A stretch of 64,000 nucleotides of DNA from Bacteroidales bacterium (lineage in GTDB: Bacteria > Bacteroidota > Bacteroidia > Bacteroidales > F082). The stretch spans positions 1-64,000 of the forward strand of contig WGGC01000029.1 of assembly GCA_015491905.1 (NCBI GenBank), given 5' to 3'. The translations under genes and the position numbers were made by a program. The notes below the pieces were generated by a model. The model was given only the letters and a program-made list of their open reading frames with translations. It ran no database searches and was not told the DNA's origin. Positions 1-8,046 of the stretch are shown in pieces. The first letter of the stretch is position 1. Each line of letters opens with the position of its first letter.

Positions 1-139
1 AAAATCCTGGCATAATTTTTAGGTGATTAAAATTAATGTATGTTTAAATTAAATATTTTTTTTGATTTTGGATTAAAATAAACTAATTTTATAGCATTAT
101 ATTTTATAACAAAATAAAACACTTAAGGTTAACACTAGA

Positions 140-290
140 ATATAAGTTGATGAAACGTCTATGATTGAATAATTAATAAACCACATTCACCCTGTGAAAT
201 TTTGCTATTTCACAGGGCAAGGTAAATGATTATTTAATTATGGTAAGTTCCATGTAACCAATTGAAACATAAAATTATAAACACATGAAA
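140..290 (+). repeat. Dispersed structured element, copy 1 (over LruC gene start)
   Basis: The right end of this element contains the start codon of the LruC gene (ATG at 285). It has a perfect 11-bp hairpin (190-200 with 207-217, 6-nt loop) inside a longer imperfect dyad (about 150-175 with 227-256). CATGT at 251-255 can pair with ACATG at 283-287, which covers the AUG. Near-identical elements lie at 7892-8046 and 33978-34092. The left end reads ATG AAA CGT CTA TGA, a possible four-codon leader. Nothing else is recognisable in 1-139. Confidence 0.75.
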
Positions 291-2786
291 ACAAAAACAT
301 TTACACTGATTGTCATAGCAATTGTAATGGGATTGTTTACCTTTTCAAGTTGCAACAGGTTACCTGTTCCTACACCACCTTCTACGGTAAAAAGTGTAAG
401 GGATCTTGTCGTTTCTCCGACATTTACATGGAAAACTACTAAATTGGTTTCAGTAAATGTTGCAGTACCTTCCTGGGTAGGAAATCAAACTCTGAAGATT
501 TATTCAATTGATAATGCTAATTTATATTATATTGGTTTTCCTGGTGCTAACGGTTATGTTCAAACGCAAATTACTGTTCCGGCAGCTACTAATATGTTAA
601 AACTTGAGTATGGTTCAGGTAATGTTTTTAACTCGATATTGGTAGGTGTTGATAATCAATTGACCTACAATTATAACAGTTTCAAAAATGCTACATCAGC
701 AGAATGTGATCTTTCGGGTGAGAAGACTTATAGTCAGGGTGGTTGGAATGCGAATCCTCATGGCAATAATCCGGGAACTTTACTTAATAATCATTTTTCA
801 GATGTGTTTCCCAAAGGGTTAATTATAGGGGATCCTGATCATAACACTATAAAATTGACCTCTGCTAAAGCTGTTCGTGATTTTCTCCCGGGAGGAGGTA
901 AATCTAAAATTTTAAATAGAAATTACACGAACCCTAAATCAAGATATAGAGTTGCAGGGAATTGGGGAGGTCAGATTTGTGCTGCAATAATTAATGTTGA
1001 AATGAATAAGGCCGGTTTTTTGGGTTCTTCTAATCCTAAGCTCGAGGATTTAATTTTTCGTAAGACTGCTTTTGAGGATATGTCTATAAAAGACTTTTTA
1101 GTACTTGCAAATAAAGCTATTGGTGGCGGAGGCCTTGGTGGTTATAAAATAAATGATTTTAAAAATGCTGCTTATTTAATTAATAAAAACTTTGATAAAG
1201 ATGAAGATGACAATGAGAATCTAAATTATTTCACCTGTCCCGCCGCTGCAGGAACCACACCGTGTGGATGCAAAAAAGGGTTGACTTCTATTAAATTAAA
1301 ATATAATGGTACTGTAGCAGCAACCATTAAGGTACGAGGAGAACATTCAGGAGATATTCTTTACAACCATGAAGTACAGCCTAATGGATTATTTACAGTA
1401 CAAGGTACAGGGTCAGATGGTAAACTGGATCATAATATTGATTTCTATGTCAATGGTAGTAAAAATACCACTATTCATACCAGTTGCTCTGTGAAGTTAT
1501 ACATTGGCGATGAGTACGGCAAATTTACCATTGAAGATGGAATCAGCAAAGGAAACATACACCTGTGCACTAAAACCACTTCTGCAACATGCGGGTGTGA
1601 TAAGCAGCTTTATTCTTTGAAGTTACGTTATGATGGGCACTCAGAGGTAGAGGTAAAAGTAAAAGAGAAAAAAAGGTATAAGCGTATATATTGTAATGAT
1701 GTTAAACCCGGGGAGTCATTTACTTTTAATGGGTCAGGTAAAGATGGGAAAATGTATAAAATAATATATATTTATGAAGATAATAAAAAAAATACAACCA
1801 TAAATACTGATTGTAAAAGTAATATAAAAGTAGGGGATAAATTTGGAGATTTCACTGTTATGGCCGGAACCAGCAAGAATAATAAAGAGCTGTGTGGAAC
1901 AACGCCGGGTGGTGGCACAACACCGGGTGGTGGTGGAACAACTACTCCTCCGAACACAGGATCTACAACTTCTACTTTTACAGGTTCTTTGGCATACGAA
2001 GATTTATGGCCTTATATGGGTGATTATGATTTTAATGATGTAGTAGTTGATTATACTTTGGCTGTTACCAAAGATGCTCAGGATAGAGTGCAGAATATTG
2101 ATGCAACTATTATACTTGAGGCTTTCGGTGCATCATATCATAATGGTTTTGGTTTTCAACTGCCTAATGTGGCACCTGATCAGGTTATTAGCGTTACCGG
2201 CTATAACCTTGCAAGCAATTCATATATTCATCTTGCCAGTAATGGATTGGAAGCTGGTCATTCTAAAGCCACAGTTATAGCTTTCGACGATGCATGGCGT
2301 TTAATGCAATGGCCCGGGCTGGGAATTGGCGTTAATACCAATATGGCAGCACCTTTTGTAACACCTGACACCTTGGTTATTCATATGATACTTTATAATA
2401 ATAATGCTTTTGCTCCGGGAGGCCCGGTAACATTTAATCAGTTGGATATTGGTAACTGGAATCCATTTGTTATTCAAAATAAAAACAGAAAAGTGGAAAT
2501 TCATTTACCCAATCATCCACCTACTTCTTTAATGGATAAAAATCTTTTAGGCACAGGTGATGATGCAAGTAATCCTGCAACAGGAACTTACTTTAAAACA
2601 GCAAAAAATTTACCTTGGGCTATTAATATTCCGGTGCCTTTTGCCTGGCCTATAGAAAAACAGGATATAACAGGTGCTTACTTACATTTTGCAGAATGGG
2701 CGCAAAGCGATGGTGTATTATTCCCCGATTGGTACTCAAATAAACCTGGTTATCGTAATGCTTCATTAATTTATACTCCTCATTAA
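285..2786 (+). CDS. LruC domain-containing lipoprotein
   Basis: This is an 833-residue exported lipoprotein: a signal peptide ends in a lipobox (SSC) near residue 23. Residues about 327-432 and 436-545 are two tandem repeats of ~105 residues, each starting Cys-Gly-Cys and containing a YNG/YDG-like strand and a GDxYGxF/GDKFGDF motif. A Gly/Thr/Pro linker follows at about 548-570. The rest is an LruC (DUF4842-type) domain with the signature LWPYMGDYDFNDVVVDY. LruC domains occur in surface lipoproteins of Leptospira and Bacteroidota, and their role is unknown. The start codon lies inside a dispersed structured element. The gene is monocistronic and ends at a strong bidirectional terminator. The surface location is inferred from the lipobox and domain family. 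Confidence 0.85.
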   Translation: MKTKTFTLIVIAIVMGLFTFSSCNRLPVPTPPSTVKSVRDLVVSPTFTWKTTKLVSVNVAVPSWVGNQTLKIYSIDNANLYYIGFPGANGYVQTQITVPAATNMLKLEYGSGNVFNSILVGVDNQLTYNYNSFKNATSAECDLSGEKTYSQGGWNANPHGNNPGTLLNNHFSDVFPKGLIIGDPDHNTIKLTSAKAVRDFLPGGGKSKILNRNYTNPKSRYRVAGNWGGQICAAIINVEMNKAGFLGSSNPKLEDLIFRKTAFEDMSIKDFLVLANKAIGGGGLGGYKINDFKNAAYLINKNFDKDEDDNENLNYFTCPAAAGTTPCGCKKGLTSIKLKYNGTVAATIKVRGEHSGDILYNHEVQPNGLFTVQGTGSDGKLDHNIDFYVNGSKNTTIHTSCSVKLYIGDEYGKFTIEDGISKGNIHLCTKTTSATCGCDKQLYSLKLRYDGHSEVEVKVKEKKRYKRIYCNDVKPGESFTFNGSGKDGKMYKIIYIYEDNKKNTTINTDCKSNIKVGDKFGDFTVMAGTSKNNKELCGTTPGGGTTPGGGGTTTPPNTGSTTSTFTGSLAYEDLWPYMGDYDFNDVVVDYTLAVTKDAQDRVQNIDATIILEAFGASYHNGFGFQLPNVAPDQVISVTGYNLASNSYIHLASNGLEAGHSKATVIAFDDAWRLMQWPGLGIGVNTNMAAPFVTPDTLVIHMILYNNNAFAPGGPVTFNQLDIGNWNPFVIQNKNRKVEIHLPNHPPTSLMDKNLLGTGDDASNPATGTYFKTAKNLPWAINIPVPFAWPIEKQDITGAYLHFAEWAQSDGVLFPDWYSNKPGYRNASLIYTPH

Positions 2787-2799
2787 TTTAGTTGATGAA

Positions 2800-2842
2800 A
2801 AGAAAAAGCCCGGAATTAGTTTTTAACTCCGGGCTTTTTCTT
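2800..2842. terminator. Bidirectional intrinsic terminator
   Basis: A perfect 15-bp stem (2800-2814 with 2828-2842) has a GC core (GCCCGGA/TCCGGGC) and A/T tracts on both sides, so it can work in both directions. It lies between the convergent LruC gene and the histidine kinase gene. Confidence 0.9.
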
Positions 2843-2860
2843 GTATTAAAATTTAAATTA

Positions 2861-4402
2861 CTAGTTCGGAACCTTATCTTTTTTTTCAAAAATGCTAATT
2901 ATAAATTGACTTCCTTTTCCGGGTATTGATTCAACTGAAATATCAAATCCATGATTTTCAATTACTTTTTTAACAATCCCCAGTCCCAGTCCACTACCTT
3001 TTTCACCTTTTGTACCCATTGATGTTGTTTGTTGTTTAAATAACTTTTCTTTTACATCTTCAGGCATACCAACTCCTGTGTCGTAAACTGAAATAGTAAT
3101 TTTGTCTACATTGTCTCTTTGTGCATTAATACCAACTATACCTCCTTCCGGGGTGAACTTTATAGCATTGGCAATTAAATTATTCAGTGCCTGTAAAAAT
3201 AAAGTGATATCAACTGTAATAGTTAGTGTATCGGGAATATTAGTTTGAAATGAAATATTTTTATTTTTTAATGCATGTTCTGCGGTACGGGCAACGGTTT
3301 CAGCCAGTTTTTTAACTGTTACTTTCTCCAGGTTAATATTAAAGTTACCAAGTTCCAGGTTCGACCAGTGATACAGTTTATCATTATAATCCAGAAGTCG
3401 TGCCATTTCACTTTTTATTCCATAAAGCATTTCCAGACTAAAGTCATCAAGCTTACTTTTCAATTCATCATCATTAGTTAACATTTGGGCTACTCCATAA
3501 ACAGAAGCAATTGGAGATCTTAAATCATGTGAAATAATAGAAACAAATTTCTCTTTGTATTCCAATAGTTCTTTTAAGCGATTTTCTGCTTTTGCAAGTT
3601 TCTCATAGGCCAGTTGCTGTTCCCGGGCTTTTTGATAAACCTCTTGTCCTCCGCTTAATTCGTTGTTAAGCATCCTCAGTAATAAATATGATTTCCCTTT
3701 ATGGTTGGTAGCAAAAGCCTTCATTAAATATTCTTTGCCATTTTTATCACTTTCTATCCACTGTCCTGATTTATAAATTCCTGATTCATTTTTTTTCCAA
3801 AAATCAGCAACTTCCATTTCAAATACATCTAAAAACGGAAAGACTTCATTTAATTTATATGGAGCCGGCATTTTTTGTAATTCAGGTTTTAACTGATAAA
3901 TCCACTCCGGTAAAATTCCTTTAGGTTTATAACCTTCCGGAGATGTTTTTCTAAATGTTGCAATTTCAAATAATTCAAGATGACCCAAAGGGTTGTCATT
4001 CTCTGAAGCTAGTGATTTTTCTTCTTTCAGCAGATACTTATTTCGCCTGGAAATAATCTTTTCATATTTTTTGACGCTTCTTGTAACATCAAAAAAAAGT
4101 ATCCACACTTCTTTATTCTCTTCATTTAGAATTAAAACGTTGGTATATTTTTTTTTCCTTATTTGTAGGTTGCTCAACATTAACTCTTTCTCCTTAAATG
4201 GATATAATCCATTCAGGAATGAAAAAAACTCTGTAGCCGGTTCATCTTTTTTTATTGTATCATTACTATATTTATTTATAGGTCCGAAATAATCTTTTAT
4301 TATACCTTTTTGATTTGTTTTGATAAAACAGAAATCAGATAAGGGGCTTTTTGTTTTCAGTAGTCTGTTTAGAATTTTTTTAGGGATAGTATTCATAATC
4401 AT
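2861..4402 (-). CDS. Sensor histidine kinase, soluble, PAS-like input
   Basis: This 513-residue histidine kinase has no signal peptide or membrane segment. The N-terminal ~250 residues look like two PAS-type sensor domains. A short coiled coil leads to the dimerisation/phosphoacceptor helix with H292 in SHDLRSP. The ATPase domain has an N box (NLIANAIKF), a G1 box (DTGVGMP) and a G2 box (GSGLGLGIVKK). It is the last gene of a four-gene minus-strand operon, 6 nt after a Ras-like GTPase gene. No response regulator is nearby. A cytoplasmic kinase co-transcribed with a GTPase and a roadblock-like membrane protein suggests one signalling module. That link is inference from operon structure. Confidence 0.9.
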   Translation of the reverse strand: MIMNTIPKKILNRLLKTKSPLSDFCFIKTNQKGIIKDYFGPINKYSNDTIKKDEPATEFFSFLNGLYPFKEKELMLSNLQIRKKKYTNVLILNEENKEVWILFFDVTRSVKKYEKIISRRNKYLLKEEKSLASENDNPLGHLELFEIATFRKTSPEGYKPKGILPEWIYQLKPELQKMPAPYKLNEVFPFLDVFEMEVADFWKKNESGIYKSGQWIESDKNGKEYLMKAFATNHKGKSYLLLRMLNNELSGGQEVYQKAREQQLAYEKLAKAENRLKELLEYKEKFVSIISHDLRSPIASVYGVAQMLTNDDELKSKLDDFSLEMLYGIKSEMARLLDYNDKLYHWSNLELGNFNINLEKVTVKKLAETVARTAEHALKNKNISFQTNIPDTLTITVDITLFLQALNNLIANAIKFTPEGGIVGINAQRDNVDKITISVYDTGVGMPEDVKEKLFKQQTTSMGTKGEKGSGLGLGIVKKVIENHGFDISVESIPGKGSQFIISIFEKKDKVPN

Positions 4403-4408
4403 TCAGTG

Positions 4409-4903
4409 TTAATTCAATAATTTTTTAGCTAATGTCAAAAAAGCCTTTTCAACTTCAATATTATCTTTTGCACTTGTTAAAATTACGGAGTATCCTTTAT
4501 TAGTGAGATTATTTATATCCGAATCAGTTATTTCCCAGTCGTTTTTTAAATCTGATTTATTTATCAGGATAATAAAAGGAACATTTCCCGCAACTTTTTG
4601 AGCCATTGCCAACAAATCAAGACCTATATTCATGGTGTTTTTTCGTGTTCCGTCCATTACTATAAAAAAGCCGGCAGACCCCATAACATAAGCGGGTTTT
4701 ACTTTTTGAAATTCGTCTTCACCGTGGATATCCCATAATAATAAATTAACGTCCTGATGGTCGATCTGAACAATTTTTTGATCAATTTTTACTCCAATTG
4801 TTGTATGGTATTTTTCAGAAAAAATACTTCTTACAAAACGTTGAACAAGACTGGTTTTGCCTACAGCAAAAGCTCCCAGCATAGTTATTTTTTTCTTTAT
4901 CAT
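4409..4903 (-). CDS. Ras/Rab-like small GTPase (bacterial Rup-type)
   Basis: This single-domain 164-residue GTPase has the Ras-superfamily motifs in order: P-loop GAFAVGKTS (residues 10-18), a switch I threonine in TTIG (35-37), switch II WDIHGED (57-63), NKSD (115-118) and TSAK (143-146). In switch II the position of the usual catalytic Gln (DxxGQ) is Glu62, so intrinsic hydrolysis may be slow and a GAP may be needed. No lipidation signal is present. Its start overlaps the stop of the upstream roadblock-like gene (ATGA overlap, 4900-4903), a typical translational coupling. Bacterial Ras-like GTPases paired with roadblock proteins include MglA/MglB, which set cell polarity. The substrate process here is unknown. 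Confidence 0.85.
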   Translation of the reverse strand: MIKKKITMLGAFAVGKTSLVQRFVRSIFSEKYHTTIGVKIDQKIVQIDHQDVNLLLWDIHGEDEFQKVKPAYVMGSAGFFIVMDGTRKNTMNIGLDLLAMAQKVAGNVPFIILINKSDLKNDWEITDSDINNLTNKGYSVILTSAKDNIEVEKAFLTLAKKLLN

Positions 4904-6639
4904 AGGTTATTGGGTTTTACATATTTAATTTTAAAAGATACTGATCGGGGAGGTAAAGATTTTTTCATTTTTTCTTCAAAAACTACTTTTGGTACCATTA
5001 CTTCAGGCGGTAATCCTGCCTTAATCATTAAATTTATAAATTGATTTGCCCTTTCTTGAGCAATTCTTTTATTAGCATTTGCATTTCCGCTCTTACTGGT
5101 AAATGAATTAACAATTATTACAGGAATAGAATCCTGATTCAAATTAAATTTTAAAATGCTTTTTGTCTCTTTTATCAGTTTGTTGAATTCCTGCTGCTGT
5201 TGTTCTGTCAGGTAAAATCCATTATAAGGAAAAGAAAATACTGTGTTTTCAATCGCTAAAATTTTTTGTTTTAATTTTTGTTGTCTGTTACTTGTTGAAT
5301 GAGTAGTATGAAAAATTACCGTTTCTATACCCGGTATCATCTTTGCCGTCAATTTGGTTTCTTTAATCCAGTTTTTATTAGCTTTTCCTGATATAAACAG
5401 TGTATCAGAATTATATTTTAAAATGATTGTTCCCGGAGGTTTTAATTTTCTACTAGCTCTTTTTAATATAATTATGGGAGAAAGAGAATAGTAAGGTTTC
5501 ATTTTAAACTTTACTTTTTTAGGCTGAAGGTTATAGGATCCAAGTAATCTCCCGGGTTTTTCTGATAATGGATCTCTTAATCCATAAACAAACCATTGAC
5601 CATTCTTTTTATAGGTTTTAGTAACTATAACTCCTTGCGTATTGTTGTATGAAGTAACAAATTGATTAAAATGGTGTTTTTCAATAGCTTTTTCGTAAAT
5701 CCAATACCCAAAACTTCCCAAAACTATTAGAATAAGTATTAATGCCGCTATTGGCTTACTTTTCTTTTGCGGTTTTTTTTCTTTCTGAATACATTTGTTC
5801 AACAACTCTTTATCTTGCTGAAAAACAGTTATATCTCCTTGAAAATTATCAAGTTCATATGAAAAGTCTATATGAATACCTTCAAGGGTTTCTTTTAGTA
5901 ATAAGCGATAGTTTTGAGGTACGTTACCCTCTACAATAGCAGCTAAAATAGCTTTTGGCCCTTGTTCAATCCATATATTAAAGTTTCCTAGTTCAATGGC
6001 ATCTAAATTTTCTTTTCCTGATCGAAATGAATCCTGAACAAAGTCTTTTATGGCAGAAAGCATGGCCGAAATTAAATCGGCATCGGTAGGATTATCGTCT
6101 ATATTTGCCTGGGCAAGTAATAATCCTGTTTCTTTATGTATTAAAAAAACTTGTTTTACCTGATAGATATATGCGTGAGATAAAACAATTTCACCATAAG
6201 TTTTTCCTGAAAATATTGATTGTATTCGCCATGCAAGCCTCTTAGGTGAAAATCCTTTTTCCAAAGTGCTGTTCACAGTGTCCAGCATACGTTTTATATC
6301 CTCTGATACCGCTTTGCGTATTGCAGGCATCATAATTGGAAATAATATATCCGAAAGAGTCCTGGGATTTTTTTTAATGCTGTCTTTTAGTGTTTCTTCT
6401 ACAAGAGGTTGTATAGTATCTAAATTAACCTCACCCGATTCTATTAATTGACTAAATGCCTCCGGAAGTAACTGACTTATTTCCGCGGCAAATGCCTTTT
6501 TGTCCTTTAATAATTTGTTTAATTGGGTTAATTCTTTTCGGTTATAACCGGTCAGAATCCTTCTGATTTCTTCTAAATAGCCTTGAGATTCCATCTTTTT
6601 TGACAGATCATCCATTGGGTTTTGTTCCTGAGATGTCAT
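4900..6639 (-). CDS. Membrane protein with roadblock-like cytoplasmic and OmpA-like periplasmic domains
   Basis: This is a 579-residue protein without a signal peptide. Residues 1-130 are helical. About 140-245 has a roadblock/profilin-like look: a strand pair, then NPTDADLISAMLSAIKDFV and a second strand pair. A single membrane helix lies near 292-315. The periplasmic part ends with an OmpA/MotB-like peptidoglycan-binding region (NKRIAQERANQFINLM, about 525-570). Roadblock proteins act as GAPs or regulators of Ras-like GTPases, and the next gene is exactly such a GTPase with overlapping codons. The protein could link a cell-wall signal to the GTPase. The roadblock call rests on pattern only; a structure search would settle it. 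Confidence 0.65.
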   Translation of the reverse strand: MTSQEQNPMDDLSKKMESQGYLEEIRRILTGYNRKELTQLNKLLKDKKAFAAEISQLLPEAFSQLIESGEVNLDTIQPLVEETLKDSIKKNPRTLSDILFPIMMPAIRKAVSEDIKRMLDTVNSTLEKGFSPKRLAWRIQSIFSGKTYGEIVLSHAYIYQVKQVFLIHKETGLLLAQANIDDNPTDADLISAMLSAIKDFVQDSFRSGKENLDAIELGNFNIWIEQGPKAILAAIVEGNVPQNYRLLLKETLEGIHIDFSYELDNFQGDITVFQQDKELLNKCIQKEKKPQKKSKPIAALILILIVLGSFGYWIYEKAIEKHHFNQFVTSYNNTQGVIVTKTYKKNGQWFVYGLRDPLSEKPGRLLGSYNLQPKKVKFKMKPYYSLSPIIILKRASRKLKPPGTIILKYNSDTLFISGKANKNWIKETKLTAKMIPGIETVIFHTTHSTSNRQQKLKQKILAIENTVFSFPYNGFYLTEQQQQEFNKLIKETKSILKFNLNQDSIPVIIVNSFTSKSGNANANKRIAQERANQFINLMIKAGLPPEVMVPKVVFEEKMKKSLPPRSVSFKIKYVKPNNL

Positions 6640-6645
6640 ATTGTA

Positions 6646-7044
6646 TTATTGAAGTTTTTGTATGATTCCATCTAATAATGTAGCAAGTTCTGATTTACTT
6701 ACAGATTGACTTTTTATTTCTGCCATTTCTTTTGTAAGTACTTCATTCTGATCATTTAATTGTTGTTTCAATATGGCAACTTGTTCATTTAACTCTAGCT
6801 GAAGTTTTTCAATTTTTCCAAGAATTTGCTTTTGCAAATTTTCAATATTCTCAGCTTTTTCTGATTCTTCTTCTTTAATTCTTAATAATTGGTTTTCTAT
6901 AGCTGAATTTAAATCAGATAATTCATTATCTATTTCTTTTTTTAACTCGGAAAACCGTTGATTTACAGTTTGCAAGTCTTTACCAAATAAAATCTCTTTT
7001 ACCCTGTAAAGATTATCAGCTTCTTTATTGTCATTAGAATTCAT
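6646..7044 (-). CDS. Small coiled-coil protein
   Basis: This 132-residue charged protein is almost entirely heptad-patterned helix (about residues 20-130), rich in Glu, Lys, Gln and Leu. It has no signal peptide and no membrane segment. It is the first gene of the minus-strand operon and ends 6 nt before the roadblock-like membrane protein. I do not recognise a family. Its position suggests it is a scaffold or partner of the GTPase module. Confidence 0.7.
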   Translation of the reverse strand: MNSNDNKEADNLYRVKEILFGKDLQTVNQRFSELKKEIDNELSDLNSAIENQLLRIKEEESEKAENIENLQKQILGKIEKLQLELNEQVAILKQQLNDQNEVLTKEMAEIKSQSVSKSELATLLDGIIQKLQ

Positions 7045-7119
7045 GGTTTTATTTTTATAATGTATAAAAATACTTTTTTTTGGATTATAACAAGGTGATA
7101 TTCACAAGAAAAAAATAAT

Positions 7120-7127
7120 TACTTTTG
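7120..7127 (+). promoter_or_regulatory. Putative Bacteroidota promoter -7 box for flavin reductase gene
   Basis: TACTTTTG matches the Bacteroidota sigma-ABfr -7 consensus TAnnTTTG, 66 nt before the start codon at 7193. I do not see a clear -33 TTTG. Confidence 0.5.
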
Positions 7128-7192
7128 CCAACCCAAAAAAATTACCTGCCGGATAGTGATTTTATTAAAAATAAAAAAAATTAAGTTAAATA

Positions 7193-7846
7193 ATGAGTGA
7201 TAATTTTCAAAAAATTTTGAATGTTAGAAACCTTACTAATTCTACATTTGTTCTTGAAATTGAGAAAAACGGGATGATTTTTGAACCCGGACAACATATT
7301 TTATTGGGTAAGGCGGGCGATATCCATCATCGTGAATATTCTATTTATAGTGGTGTTGATGACCCTTCTCTGGAAGTTTTGGTTAAGGAAGTGGAAGAAG
7401 GCGATGTTTCAAAAAAACTAAAAAGATTAAAAAGTAACGACGAAGTGGAAATTCAGGGGCCTTTGGGATTCTTTACCATTGAAGAAGAATTTTTAAATGG
7501 CGACAGCTCTTTTTTATTTATTTCCAGCGGTACAGGAATTTCTCCATTCCATAGTATGGTTAAAAGTATTCCCGGCCTTAATTATAAGCTATTACATGGT
7601 ATACGTACCATTGACGAGGCTTATGAAAAAGATCAATATGATCCGGACAGATATATCGCCTGTACTTCAAGAGATAATAATGGAGATTTTCATGGCAGGG
7701 TTACCGACTACATTAAAAGTCATGATATTGATAAAAATACACATTGCTATCTTTGCGGAAATTTTGAAATGATTAGAGATGCAATGGATTTATTGGAGGA
7801 AAAAGGAATTGCGCAGGATCATTTGCATGCTGAGGTGTATTTTTAA
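7193..7846 (+). CDS. FAD-binding ferredoxin/flavodoxin-NADP+ reductase-like oxidoreductase
   Basis: This 217-residue protein has the ferredoxin-reductase fold. The N-terminal FAD barrel carries REYSIYSG (about 48-55), the RxYS flavin motif. The NAD(P) domain has SSGTGISPF (about 106-114) and the C-terminal CGNFEMIRDAMDLL motif, and it ends in an aromatic residue (VYF). These enzymes move electrons between NAD(P)H and ferredoxin or flavodoxin, or reduce flavins. It is short and has no [2Fe-2S] domain. It is divergent from the GTPase operon and probably monocistronic. The electron partner is unknown. Confidence 0.8.
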   Translation: MSDNFQKILNVRNLTNSTFVLEIEKNGMIFEPGQHILLGKAGDIHHREYSIYSGVDDPSLEVLVKEVEEGDVSKKLKRLKSNDEVEIQGPLGFFTIEEEFLNGDSSFLFISSGTGISPFHSMVKSIPGLNYKLLHGIRTIDEAYEKDQYDPDRYIACTSRDNNGDFHGRVTDYIKSHDIDKNTHCYLCGNFEMIRDAMDLLEEKGIAQDHLHAEVYF

Positions 7847-7891
7847 CACTTGGTAAATGCATTTCGGTAATTTGTCTTGTATCTGAAAATC

Positions 7892-8046
7892 AAAATTATA
7901 AACACATGAAACGCCCATGATTGAATAATTATTAAATCACATTAACCTTGTGAAATTTTTGCTATTTCACAGGGCAAGGAGAATGATTATTTAATCATGG
8001 TAAGTTCCATCTGACCAATGAAATACAAAATTATAAACAGATGAAA
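7892..8046 (+). repeat. Dispersed structured element, copy 2 (over miaB start)
   Basis: This is the longest copy of the element. It is flanked by near-identical 20-bp direct repeats (7892-7911 and 8027-8046, one mismatch), each containing ATGAAA; the right one holds the miaB start codon (8041). The inner hairpin CCTTGTGAAA/TTTCACAGGG keeps pairing through a G-U wobble. CATCTG (8008-8013) pairs perfectly with CAGATG (8038-8043), which includes the AUG. Copy 3 has CATGTG/CACATG at the same place, a compensatory double change. The left ATG opens a four-codon frame, M-K-R-P-stop. Confidence 0.8.
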
